Below, piece by piece: positions 54,234 to 64,000 of a DNA stretch of 64,000 nt. Origin of the DNA: Cylicocyclus nassatus (taxonomy: Eukaryota; Nematoda; Chromadorea; Rhabditida; Strongylidae). Under the pieces are notes generated by a model. That model saw only the letters and a list, made by a program, of their open reading frames with translations, was not told where the DNA came from and ran no database searches. Position numbers and translations under genes: made by a program. Where the stretch lies: positions 26,356,012-26,420,011 of the forward strand of contig CATQJL010000316.1 in the NCBI GenBank assembly GCA_958299035.1, given 5' to 3'. Every line of letters begins with the position of its first letter. Positions within the stretch are counted from its first letter, which is position 1.

Positions 54234-55870
54234 CAGTGACCGCCAAAAAGTTGCGGACAAGCCTTTCTCCCTTTTTCATCTCTCTTTTTCAGAGGGAAAA
54301 CAAGGATGAAAAAATGTAGTAATTGCATGAGTAAAACTCTTTAAGATCTACAATCTACACTTTGAGTTTTTTGAGAAACATGTGTTCTAAAAATTTTGAG
54401 AATCTTTTTCTAAAAAAAAAGTCCGAAAATGGCCGCGTCGCAAAGTCGCGGACAATAATTCTTCAAACGCAAAATTTTTTTGAGTCCTATTTTATAGCGG
54501 AAAACAAGTTATCCGGACGGGTAAGCACACTACTATACAGAGCTCGTCAAGAACTACGAACTGGTTATGGTTGCTTCCCCAGAAAACGCAAGCTTCAGTT
54601 TTATTTTAGTTTTTTTCAAGAACAACTTCTAATTTCCCTCTATCAAGCCAAATTTCTTCACACGGAAACCTGTTCAAAACATCCCAACAAAGCCGTCTGG
54701 ATAAAATAGATGCTCTTTGCCATTTTCTATGCATCGGACGTGTGCTGATGAGTTTCTTGGCTGAAAAAGGCCCCTGGCTGCTTGCACACGACCCCACCTG
54801 TATCTAACCACTGACTTGTACCGCTTTGCAGGCTTGTAACTCGGCCGCAAGACACTATAAGAGTCTGCCAGTAGACTCATTCGAAAGAGCGTGACTTCCT
54901 GGACACGAGCATATGCAAATGAGTTGATTTTGAGAAATTTCAGAGATTTGGCGGATGGGGTGAAAAAGTGCAGCCTTAGAGGTGATTGGAGTGAAAACTC
55001 TTATGAACACCAGAACAGTCTTATAACTTCGAAATGGATCTCTTACAAGAAAATTGACAGTTTTGAACTGCCAGGATGAAATTGGTAGCGAAAGGAGCTC
55101 TCTTCAACTTTAGCTGAAAAGTGCTTAGACTACAACTGAAGCTGCCCTCTACCACCCCATCCGCAAAATCTCTCAGATTGCTCAAACTGAACTTGTTTCC
55201 ATATCATCGTGTAGAGGAATTCCCGTTCTTTCGAACGAGCCTAATTGCAGGCTCAAATATTGATTGCCGGCCGAGTTACAAGCCTGCAAAGCGGTACAAG
55301 TCAGTGGTGAGATGCAGGTAAGGTCATGTGCACGTACTGCCAAGGGCCATTTTCAGCCAAGAAACTCATCAGCACACGTCCAATGCATAGGGGATAGCAA
55401 AGAGCATCTTTTATCCAGACGGCTTTGTCGGGATGTCTTGAACAGGTTTCGGTGTGAAGAAATTTGGCTTGATAAAGGAAATTAGAAGCTGTTTTTGGAA
55501 AAAACTAAAATAAAACTGAAGCTTGCGTTTTCTGGGAAGCAATTATAACGGTTTGTAGTTCTTGACGAGCTCTGTATGGTAGTGTGCTTACGTCCGGATC
55601 ACTTGTGTTTCCGCTTTAAAATAGGACTCGAAATAAAATTTTTGCCTTCGAAGAATTATTATCCGCGACATTGTGACGCGGCCATTTTCTTTTAGAAAAA
55701 GATTCTTTAAATTTTTAGAACACATGTTTCTCAAAATCAAAGTATGGATTGTAGATCTTGAAGAGCCTTATCACCTTGCAAGTATTACATTTTTTCATCT
55801 TTGTTTTCCCTCTGAAAAAGAGCGATGAAAAAAGGAGGGAGGTTTGTCCGCAACTTTTTGGCGGTCGCTG
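54234..55870. mobile_element. Tc1-type foldback family V (1637 bp), in Helitron
   Basis: CAGTGACCGCCAAAAAGTTG and inverted CAACTTTTTGGCGGTCGCTG, TA outside. Arms ~54234-54860 and 55240-55870 pair through GAGGGAAAACAAGGATGAAA and CTTGTAACTCGGCCG. The size is close to that of autonomous Tc1 elements, but the interior is non-coding inverted arms. Confidence 0.93.
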
Positions 55871-55960
55871 TATTCTGTATGTACGTATGTTCCGAATAGA
55901 AATTTTTATTTCTGAACCGATCCGGATTAAACCTGGCACACACACACTTCGGGGGCTTGC

Positions 55961-56537
55961 GCTCAGATAATCGCCGGGGCAGGCTGTCCGCAAACTCGCG
56001 CTTTTTTGCAAGCGGTCAGCAGAATTTTGGGGCGCGGCCAACCCTTCAGCGAGCGGTACTTCCTTTACTATCTAATGTTCTGCCAGCGGGCAGCAACACA
56101 GCATTTTCTGCAAGCGCTCGTCAAAAATCTCTTCCAGCGAGTTTCGGTCAAAATTTCAGTTGGCTCTCCGACGGTTTTCGAGCAATTTCGGGCGTAAGAC
56201 GAGCAAGGGTGAGATTCTACATGGCAGAGGTGTCATCGATAATTCAGTTACTCAAGTTTGAGGTACTTTCTCTCAGCGGAAAGTACCTGGGGGCTGCGCG
56301 GTCCTCCATAAAGGACCGTGCGGCCCTCGAAGTCTTGCATAATCTCGCGGAAAGTCCGCGAGAATGCGGCCACTGCGCCGCAGCTAATTTATGAGTAAAC
56401 CGCGATTGTTCTCCAAGTATTCGTCCAAAATTTTGCTAGATTTCTTCCAGATATCTGCAAAGAAATCTGCGAACTATTTTTCCGGTGCCCGCCCGCCCAT
56501 AAATTGAATGGCCGCCTGCCACGGCGATTATCTGAGC
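55961..56537. mobile_element. MITE family M, copy 2 (inverted), in Helitron
   Basis: GCTCAGATAATCGCCG and inverted CGGCGATTATCTGAGC, 577 bp. The flanking Helitron text (CACACTTCGGG | GTCATAGGCTAC) is continuous at 710-755. TSD unresolved. Confidence 0.82.
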
Positions 56538-56998
56538 GGATGTCATAGGCTACTTTTTGTCATCGATCGATATCATTTTATCGATCTTTTTTGCTGAGTT
56601 CACCTACGGCGCTGGGAATTGGCATAGAGGAGTAATCGAGCATGCTGATTATAGTATTAGTTTTTAGAAACATCCACTACTTTTATTGATTTCATCGATT
56701 TGTTCAGAATATGAGCTGAAGGGCTGGGAGTTGGCACAGGGGGTAAGTGGGCATGCTGATTTCGAAAAGAACACAGGGAATGGAAAATGAAGTGCAGAAG
56801 TGGGCACGGAGAAAGCCTGTACAGGGATAGGGATGGGACCTTTATTACAGTGTTTTGACAGGGCCGGGCGGAGCCGGGTAAGCCAGCTAATTCCTTATAA
56901 TCAGCGCATTCACCACCATGCCAATTAACGCTCAATGCATCAAAACTCTAATAATCCTATGTTACCGCTCATAATCTTTCCAGTGAATCGTTCAGCAG

Positions 56999-57528
56999 AT
57001 ACTCAGATAATCGCCGGGAGCAGGCGGGAATGCGGTTTATCTGCAAGCGGGCACCGGAAAAATAGTTTGCTGATTTTTTTGCGGCACGCTTGAGATATGT
57101 GGAAGAATGTTGGCTAAATTTTAGACGTATGCTCAAAGAACAATTGTTCTCTTCTATAGATTGTTTGCGGCAAAGTGGCCGCATTCTTGCGGAGTTTCCG
57201 CGTCCTTTGTGAAGGACCGCACAGCCCGTAGGTACCTTCCGCTAAGAGAAAGTACACCGAACTTAGGGTAATTGAAACACCGTAACACCTCTGACATGTA
57301 GAGTTTTACCTTTGCTCGACGTATGCCCGAAACTGCGTACATTCACAGCGCTCGTTGGAAGACATTATTTGGCGACCGCTCACAGAAAGTGCTGTATTGC
57401 AGCTTGCCTACAGAACATGCAACAGCAAAACAGGTACCGCTAGTTGAAGGTTTGGCCACCAAGCTGCTGACCGCTTGCAAGAAAGTGTGAGCTTGCGGAC
57501 CGCCTGCCCTCGGCGATTGATTGAGTAT
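56999..57528. mobile_element. MITE family M, copy 3
   Basis: ATACTCAGATAATCGCCGGG and inverted CTCGGCGATTGATTGAGTAT, 530 bp, homologous throughout with 6731-7296. Confidence 0.85.
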
Positions 57529-58040
57529 GAAGACAGATCTGGAATGAGCTCATTGAAGTGCATCTGATAATATGCACTTTATTTTATTGCGATCTGGGAT
57601 CAGGGACAAGCGTTGGGCGTCGCACGCCCATCGGGGGAGGGGGGGGGGGATATTGAGGGGCCAGAGAGAGAGAAGTCGTAATTGACGTGATATTGATGTT
57701 CGCGATCGTAAGATATGTGTTTACAAGGTTGAATAAGCCCAGCAAATTAGAAGCACTCTGAGGTTTTGATCTACCAAGGTATATAGGATGATCACATGAA
57801 ATATAAAGCAAAAAGTGCCCTTTCGCATAAAGCATCTAACATTTTAAAAGGTTAACTTTTTCTGGTACTTATGAAGATTTTGCATAAGCCATTTGACTTT
57901 GTTTGAAAATGTCCGCTTCCGACTTAGATATAATACATTCATTTGATCACTTCTGTGGATTTTCTAAAATGCGCGCTGTAACGATTTATTCTAAATTAAA
58001 AAATTAAAATTCATTTGTAAAAAAGCAAACCATGTACTTT

Positions 58041-58745
58041 CTCAGACAATTATGGCGAGTACCCGCCGGTCACCCACGGGCGACGCCACGCCCATCCCGA
58101 AGGCGCGCCGATAAGCGCCCGGTGCGCCCGACATTGCCCGCGGATGGCCCGATAAGCGCTCGAACAACGCAGCGGGTGGCCCGGGAAGCACAATATGCAT
58201 CCGCGGGTGTCCAATACATCCCGATAAAGCAATGAAGCTCATAAATATTATTTTCAAATTTTGAAACCTTTTCGGACTCTGTTCATATTCCTTCGCCCGA
58301 CAACAACCTGGTCCCAGGATCAAGTAGTCCTATAGAGCTCAACCGAGACAACATTAATGACCAGGAACTTGACGCTACTTGACTTTTGCCAAACGACGCA
58401 AGTGAGGGTAGCCCTATCACCGCGGATATCTCGCGCGAGTAGCGTTTTCTCCTACAGCATGAATTGACTGTGGCGTACAGCAAGGCTCGGGGCTCGCCGG
58501 ATTGATATTGTCGGGCCCTCGCCTAAAGGGCCGCGGCTTGTCCGAAAACTACATTTGCAATGCGCCCAGTAAGCTTGGGCCGCGGGTGTTCCGAAAAAGC
58601 TTTGGAAGCCCGCAGCTGGCGATATTGAGCCGCGGGTGGCTAAGAAAATTAATCTAGGGCCGCGGATGGTCGCTCCAAGAATTCGACGCCCGCGCACCGC
58701 CGAAAGGCACGGTTAGGATCGCGGGTGCTAGCAATGATTGTCTGA
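58041..58745. mobile_element. 705-bp GC-rich TIR element with ~30-bp iterated core
   Basis: CTCAGACAATTATGGCGAGT and inverted GCTAGCAATGATTGTCTGAG are TIRs. GCGG(G/A)TGGCCCG-like motifs recur about every 30 bases on both sides (near 58139, 58171, 58202, and again 58582-58670). The first block lacks it entirely (site near 8788). Much GC-richer than its surroundings. Minus-strand ORFs are array-derived. Confidence 0.82.
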
Positions 58746-59465
58746 GTTTGTACTTTACTTTTGTACTTTCTGGGCCTCAAAAAAATTTTTTGGATGCTGT
58801 CCGAAAAAGAAAGAAATCTGCATTTTTCTAAAAAGCTCTTCAACAAGACCGACGTTTTTCTAAAGTAAAACTATTAGTAAAGAAAATTATGGAGAAAATA
58901 TTTGCACTGCGAAGCAAAATGAGATACGACAAAATGAAAATAAATTTTTAGAATCTTGTCGCACTTCATGTGAACTATACTGCACATACAGTAAGCAGTA
59001 CAAGAAACTGCACTAAGTCTTGTGAATAATTTTTGTAATTGACATGTCGAAGAACCCTTGGGGATCACCTGTAACTAATAACTACTCCTTCTTTGCCCAC
59101 ACGAGAAATCACCTTTCGGATAACAACATTGTACTATAACACCAGGAGCCTGCCAGCGCTCGTTTGTTTCATTTTCGTTCTCAAAGGTTCTGTTTGCAGC
59201 AACTATTACTCAGACTAAAGAAGAGTTAGACACAAACTATAGAAAATTATGAGGTATGCCCTATCGAAGATATACATATTTTTGCCACTTTCCCTCGCAA
59301 AATACGTAGTAGGACAGGTTTAGCACTGTATCTTAACCCAGTATTTGCCATATAAAAGCAGCGATTGCGGATGAGATTGCTACTGTGAAGAGAAGGAGGT
59401 TTAATGGTCTCAAATTTTTAAAAAGCCTAGATGTGTGAATGGAAGGTAAGCTGATGGAGTGGGGT

Positions 59466-60168
59466 ACAACCGTTAAAGGCAGCGTCGGGGAAGATTCTCA
59501 CTCCCATATTTTTATGTTATCCTTTTAGTCCTTTTCATGGCACTGATTATAAACATGGCACTCGAAAATCGTAAATTTTTCAAAAAAAAACACCTTTTTA
59601 GGGCTATTTACGGAAGACCCGGACTAGTGCTCTGACGCCATTTTTGTCAAAAGCAAGCATTAACAGGTAAACGCTATGTGTTCGACTGTGTTTGCCACGT
59701 GAAAACAAGTCAAGGGCTGAGGAGATTTTGTTCAAGGTTGTTAGCCGTGCGAGGAAGTGGGCGTGGTTTTCAAATGCAGTTTTTTCATAGGATGGTGTCA
59801 AGATCCTTGCATATTGCAAGCCTTTTCGTTCCTGTCTAGAATGCACAAAAACCCCGTTCTTTGAGAGCTTTTGGAAGCAACGCGGACAGGTTGCCTTCTC
59901 AGCTTAGCCTTCGCCACAGCGCATAAACACCATGGAGGTGGACGCCATGCGGAACGACATGTTGAAAAGCGTAAGGAGAATACTGGGGAAATCGCGCTTT
60001 GCGAGCTAGTTTGAGGGCAAATTTCATGGCGTAGAATCGAGTCGAACCAGGGGTAATCGCCTGAACGGGATGTCCTTTCACATAACATGTGAAAACCCGC
60101 GCTACCCCAATTTCGGCGAGACATTGCCATTGGGGCTCGGACGTCTGCCTGAACGCTGCCTTAATAAA
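59466..60168. mobile_element. Probable TIR element, AAAGGCAGCGTC ends, copy 2
   Basis: GTTAAAGGCAGCGTCGGGG at 59466 faces GAACGCTGCCTTAATAAAG ending at ~60168. The interior 59800-60160 is GC-richer and differs from copy 1, suggesting captured or replaced sequence. Confidence 0.45.
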
Positions 60169-60201
60169 GGTGTGGCGGACAGGTTTTCTGAGTTGTGGCA
60201 C
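59899..60201 (-). other. Unidentified 100-codon ORF, GC-rich
   Basis: An open frame (VARVFTCYVKGHPVQAITPG, FYAMKFALKLARKARFP) with base composition unlike its flanks. It starts outside the right TIR-like end and overlaps another 110-codon ORF (59798-60130) in a different frame. I recognise no family. It may be a captured exon fragment or chance. The first duplicated block has no counterpart. Confidence 0.3.
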
Positions 60202-60402
60202 ACCGCCTAACTTTTCTTGAAAATAATTCGAACTACATAAACAACATACACAACAATTAGTTTATTTAGAATCGCCCTTTATATGAGTAACTGTTACAGA
60301 AAGCAAATCATTGCAAGCAAAAAATGGGAGACCGAGATCTTGTGCAACTCTCAATCACACAATCTGGCGGATATTCGAAGCAAGAAACATGAGCAAAAGC
60401 TG

Positions 60403-60856
60403 ACAAGGGAATGGTCAGAAGTCGAAGTGGCCAAACTAAACAAGCTGTATATCATTCGATGCAGCATAAAACGCTGGCTTCGAATCTGTCTTCATTATCT
60501 GCTTCCCGCTTCTGTGAACGAAGCTACAAGCGGTTTTATTGTGAAAAAATCATACATGAAAGCAGCGAAAATGAGCACATTGTTGCACTTATAGCTCAGA
60601 TTCTGGCTTTAGAGATTTGAAGTAAGCTAGTTGCATGTTTTGGCCCAGCATGAAGGCGAACGTGGCTCTGTACGGCTAAATTTTCGATTTTACGCATAAT
60701 TTCTTAGCAAAATAATGGTATTCAATGGCTTATAGCTTTGTTCAGAAAAGCGCTAAACAGGTTAGGAAGACAGATTTAGGGTCAGCGTTTCATGCTGCAT
60801 CTAATGGTATGCAGCTTGTCTGGATTGGCCACTTCGATTTCTGACCATTCCCTTGT
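60403..60856. mobile_element. 454-bp TIR element (ACAAGGGAATGGTCAG)
   Basis: ACAAGGGAATGGTCAGAAGT and inverted ACTTCGATTTCTGACCATTC then CCTTGT. Arms continue through GCAGCATAAAACGCTGG-type. The homologous position in copy 1 (~18805) is uninterrupted, so this inserted after the duplication. TSD not clear. Confidence 0.85.
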
Positions 60857-61290
60857 GAGTAATGCTTTGTATTGGATGGGAAGAGAGGTATAATTGATTT
60901 GTTGGCCGCGCGTGGTCCACAGCGTTTTAGCTGTCGTGCGGTCAAAGAAACGAGGATAGCTAACTTACTTTCAAAACGAAATTGATTTTTTTGAGTATCA
61001 TTTCACTTGAGTAGCCCAATATTTGGGAACCTCAGAATTCGCTAAAAGTAGGTTTAGAAAGATTACAGGTTGATTGCGAATATATTAGACGTCATAATTA
61101 GTAAGAACTCATGTTATACCTAACGGTAAGTAGACGATAGTTCTGGGAGCTTTGAGACACATGTTCGCTTTGCTCAGGATTCTTCCGTCGTCAGATCATG
61201 ACAGGAAGTTTTGAGCGGATTTTGAAACACTAGAATCAAATTCGCCTTCGAGAAAACCCTAAATCAACCATATTTTTAGAATGATCAGGG

Positions 61291-61665
61291 CTACAGCAGC
61301 GGCACCCAGATTTCCTTTCGGAGCAAGGGAGGCGATAGTAATTTTTTTGCTAATGAAGGTGCATGGCGTTAGCCAAGCATTCCGAAAAATTTTTTGGTAT
61401 GCTTTTCAAAATTTTTGGGGCGCTAACCCCGAAAACGCCCCGGAAATATTTTTTGGCGCTAAATTGTTTTAAAATGTTTGAAAAATTATTTTAAATATTT
61501 ACAAGAATAAACAAGTCGCTTGCACAGTTTTGTAACTCATGTAATTGACTTTCAAAAATTTCGCGGCCCATTTTCGGGGTGGGGGAGGGAACGGCAGTAC
61601 ATGTTTTTTTATTTTCAGCCCAGTGACCTACCGGGAGAGCCCCACTGGGCTGAAGATAAAAACAT
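61291..61665. mobile_element. Decayed hAT-type MITE plus hairpin, copy 2
   Basis: AGCGGCACCCAGATTTCC to CGGGGTGGGGGAGG parallels 19285-19560. A hairpin (TGTTTTTTTATTTTCAGCCC with its inverse) follows at 61602-61665, as in copy 1. Confidence 0.68.
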
Positions 61666-63456
61666 ATATTTCTTATCTGTTGCAAGTAAACGTTTGATAG
61701 TTATGAAAGGTAAGAAGAAGTTCTTTGGAATCCACTGATAGATTCTACACTGCATACCTACGTTATAGCCAGCCCGTGTCGCGAAAGAATAAACAAGACG
61801 AGTTATTACCGGGAAAGTGCATACTTATTAACGTTAACGTCCGGTGGGAAATCATTTAAGATTATTCCTGCTAATCCAAAACAAAACCTCTGTCTCTAAA
61901 TAAACTTGATTATGCAAGATAGCCGCTTACTTCGGTTCTACGCAACCCTCGAAAAGTGACTAATATCATGTTAATTGATATTAGCTACTTAGATCTTAAG
62001 CTGGTGCTCTCGATTTCTCGATTGAGCGTGTTTGTGTACGCAATCAGATCAGCGCCCGGCATGAGATGGTCAAATGACAGGCTGGAAATCGTTGTGGGTG
62101 AAAAAGCAAAAGGGACATCGTTTTTGCGGAGTCTGGGTTGAAGCCCCGGAAAAATTTGCTAGTTCATGCTCTCTGCTTATCTTAACATGTTATGTGCCTC
62201 CACAGGCGAGCAGTAGAGTTCGCGCGCGTCAAACGGCGCTGTCGCTAACTGTCACACGCGCGACGTCGTTTAAACGATGCTATTTGTGACGAAATAAATA
62301 CATGTCTAGTTTTCAATGTACGCGTACGATATGGCACCAAATTTCGTTAGCGAAAGAAGAGAGACTAGTGGAAACAAAGTGTAGAAAAATATGGAAAACT
62401 CGTGTGAATGGAAGGTGTAGTAAGCATTTTTTCAAAAAATTTCGCACCACTGTGAATAAAGATGTAAATTTATATGGCTTGTTTGCAACGCGCAAATGAC
62501 GATATGGTATGAAACTTGGTATGCACATGAACACGGACATGCAGGGGTGAACTGTGAAGTTTCATTGAAATAGTATGTGACTGAAGATTGTCGCAAGCCT
62601 TTTTCTGAAATTTTATTGCTGCCAAAAAAATGGAAAAATGGCTCGTTTGCAACGCAGAGATGACGAAATCGCGCGAGATGATGTGTATACGCGCAGTAGG
62701 AGTAAGGATGTGTATACGCGCAGTAGGAGAAAAAATATGAAGGCTTATGTAAATGAAGAGAGGCCCAACGTTTTTCCAATTTAGGTAGGCAATTGCCTGC
62801 CTAATGCCCACGCCCACCTGAAGTAGGCAAAATTCCCGTTTTACATAAGTTTCTCAAAATTTTCACATGATTGTGTTCTACACCTAATAGTATATAGTAA
62901 CATTTTGGTTCCAAGACTCCTCCTCTCCTTCATACAAGGACCCGGAATATCTACGACGCCGGTCCCTTGGAAGGAGAAAGCGCGCTACAATCGAGCAACC
63001 TACGCACCGGCGGGATCAAGTAGAAAGTCGTAAAAATTGATAGTGGCAAAGGCGAAGCTGTTTTGATGTCCATTTGCCACCCTCGTGCTAAGCTCTGAAT
63101 CAGAACCAGTCTAAATGGTTACAATAGTTTCAAAGACTTTAAAGTCAGGTGTTCAACCTCACTTGCTAGGATTTTGAAGATGACCTCCAAAGCCGATCCT
63201 GCATGTTTGGCACCAATCCTCTAGGCACCACAGGATGCGAAACATGCAGAACAATTTTGCAGTAATTTGGACCAGGAATTCATAATCGATACGAGAGTAT
63301 AAACTTTTCGACCGTAAACGCGATCGGGTACGAACTTGTTCACCTTCCACTTTACGTTAGGGCGAAAAAGAAAAACGCTAAGGATGCATGAGAGCACATT
63401 GCAAGTTTGATGATAGCAGCTGTATATTCCAAAAAACTCACATATTCACTAATCAA

Positions 63457-63736
63457 AAAAGTAATTATCTCAACACAATATTGCCACATCCTAGCAAATG
63501 TGTTGTAGAAAGCAGTGTTGCTGTAAGTAGTGAGAAAACCAAAAGAAATACATGTAGTCTCTTGAATACCAATTTGCACTTAGACATATTTCAGTGCAAC
63601 ACGACTAAACCAAGAAGAAAATCGCCCTCCGAAGGAATCAAATTCTGCACGAAGAAGAGAATTGGAGCCAGCAAATACCATTGCATCTCGACACATAAAG
63701 ACCAAGTATGCGTAAAGAAATCGTTCGCATTTCAAA
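63457..63736 (-). pseudogene. Acyltransferase-3 (oac-like) fragment, copy 2
   Basis: Homologue of exon b of the first fragment: NANDFFTHTWSLCVEMQWYL then LAPILFFVQNLIP. After a frame break VQIGIQETTCISF and NTAFYNTFARMWQYCVEIIT follow. The donor corresponding to GTGAGT is mutated (TTGATT). A TAA (63580-63582) stands at the same codon where copy 1 has TGA. Exon a is absent; homology ends at ~63740. Two disablements at matching positions suggest that the sequence was already dead before duplication. Confidence 0.82.
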
Positions 63737-63869
63737 CCGTCATAATTTAGACCTTGCAATAAAGTTGGCTCATTCGCATTGTGAATGAGCATTGTCTTTT
63801 GCGGGAACACTTGTTATAATGCTTAGTTTATAAGCTGGTAATTATAAATGTAACCACTCATGAATAATC

Positions 63870-64000
63870 ATATCAAACCTTATAATAACGGGCTAAGGGT
63901 TGTTTACGTGTTTTTGTGTGTGTGTGTGTGTGTGTCCGTCTATTACGAAATTCGTAGAGCGTGTTCCAGCCAGCGTTTTAAGCCCAAATTTTGCATAGCG
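63870..64000. repeat. Dispersed repeat with (TG)n, copy 3, cut by window end
   Basis: CTTATAATAACGGGCTAAGG, GTTTACGTG, then a TG microsatellite (~63916-63935) and TACGAAATTCGTAGAGCGTG then TTCCAGCC. It is the inverted counterpart of 38890-39190 and continues beyond the window. Confidence 0.75.

Larger units (their letters stand above)
52330..56890 (+). mobile_element. Helitron interrupted by four inserted elements
   Basis: It starts TCTTATATA at 52330 after an A. It ends GGGCGGAGCCGGGTAAGCCA then GCTAA at 56890 before T, matching the 3' hairpin and CTRR of the 588-bp copy. Between are elements at 52339-53016, 53045-54211 and 54234-55870 (each with a TA duplication) and 55961-56537. Removing them and one TA each leaves ~0.5 kb whose order matches the intact Helitron. 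No Rep/helicase coding sequence. Confidence 0.9.
56966..63745 (+). repeat. Duplicated block, copy 2 (~6.8 kb)
   Basis: It is collinear with 6700-9052 followed by 16630-21285. Here the parts are contiguous, whereas copy 1 is split by ~7.6 kb of palindromes, the RTE element and the N gap. Exceptions are the private insertions 58041-58745 and 60403-60856 and a small inverted segment (59075-59233). Confidence 0.8.

Noticed and set aside
54234..55870. Autonomous Tc1-like transposon (size ~1.6 kb)
   Set aside because: The interior consists of inverted arms, and no DDE/DDD transposase peptides appear in any frame.
58041..58745. Horizontally acquired bacterial segment because of high GC
   Set aside because: It has TIRs, iterated motifs and an empty site in the paralogous block, which fits a mobile element better than bacterial transfer; no coding sequence is evident.
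63916..63935. (TG)n tract as telomeric or regulatory sequence
   Set aside because: It is an ordinary microsatellite inside a dispersed repeat seen also at 36860 and 39120.

Overview
This window looks like eukaryotic, repeat-dominated DNA from a nematode, most likely a clade V strongylid (hookworm-like). That assignment is inference. It rests on RTE-clade LINE remains with the sequence style of strongylid genomes, two fragments of the nematode-expanded acyltransferase-3 (oac) family with a 50-bp intron, mariner/Tc1-type termini of worm type, and Helitron ends. I found no intact protein-coding gene, functional tRNA or rRNA. Nearly all long ORFs are by-products of palindromes or short-period tandem arrays. 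A 500-base run of N (15832-16331) is bordered on both sides by the SMART cDNA/amplification primer, so the assembly around 15.8-16.4 kb carries untrimmed adapter.

Layout. 0-3 kb: hairpin, dispersed units, a 10-bp array repeat, a Helitron 5' end, ~310-bp units, a 20-bp tandem. 4.8-6.5 kb: short inverted-repeat elements. 6.7-9.05 kb: first part of a duplicated block, split by a 999-bp TIR element. 9.15-12.6 kb: palindromes, one carrying tRNA-like sequence in both arms. 13.9-15.8 kb: dead RTE LINE. 16.3-21.5 kb: rest of the duplicated block, ending in an oac pseudogene. 21.5-24.0 kb: two foldback elements and a complete 588-bp non-autonomous Helitron. 25.2-30.6 kb: one 5.4-kb palindrome. 31.1-35.1 kb: a composite palindrome of satellite-like units carrying a mariner-type foldback. 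35.5 kb: hAT-type MITE with 8-bp TSD. 36-40.9 kb: scattered repeats. 41.1-52.3 kb: seven to eight palindromic elements laid end to end with only TA-type dinucleotides between them. 52.3-56.9 kb: a second Helitron interrupted by four other elements. 57.0-63.8 kb: second copy of the duplicated block (about 6.8 kb), ending in a second oac fragment. 63.9-64 kb: dispersed repeat with a TG microsatellite.

How it fits together. The TA-targeting elements (ends of type TTAGGTTGTCC, CAGGGTGTCC, CAGTGCTGG, CAGTGACCG, CAGAGTG) are 0.5-5.4-kb foldbacks with no transposase that I can see. They were presumably mobilised in trans by Tc1/mariner transposases encoded elsewhere. They repeatedly used TA sites at the edges of earlier elements, which produced the chains and nests. 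The 57.0-63.8 kb block and its split homologue at 6.7-9.05 plus 16.6-21.5 kb supply empty sites that date several insertions and indirectly support the scaffold order across the N gap.
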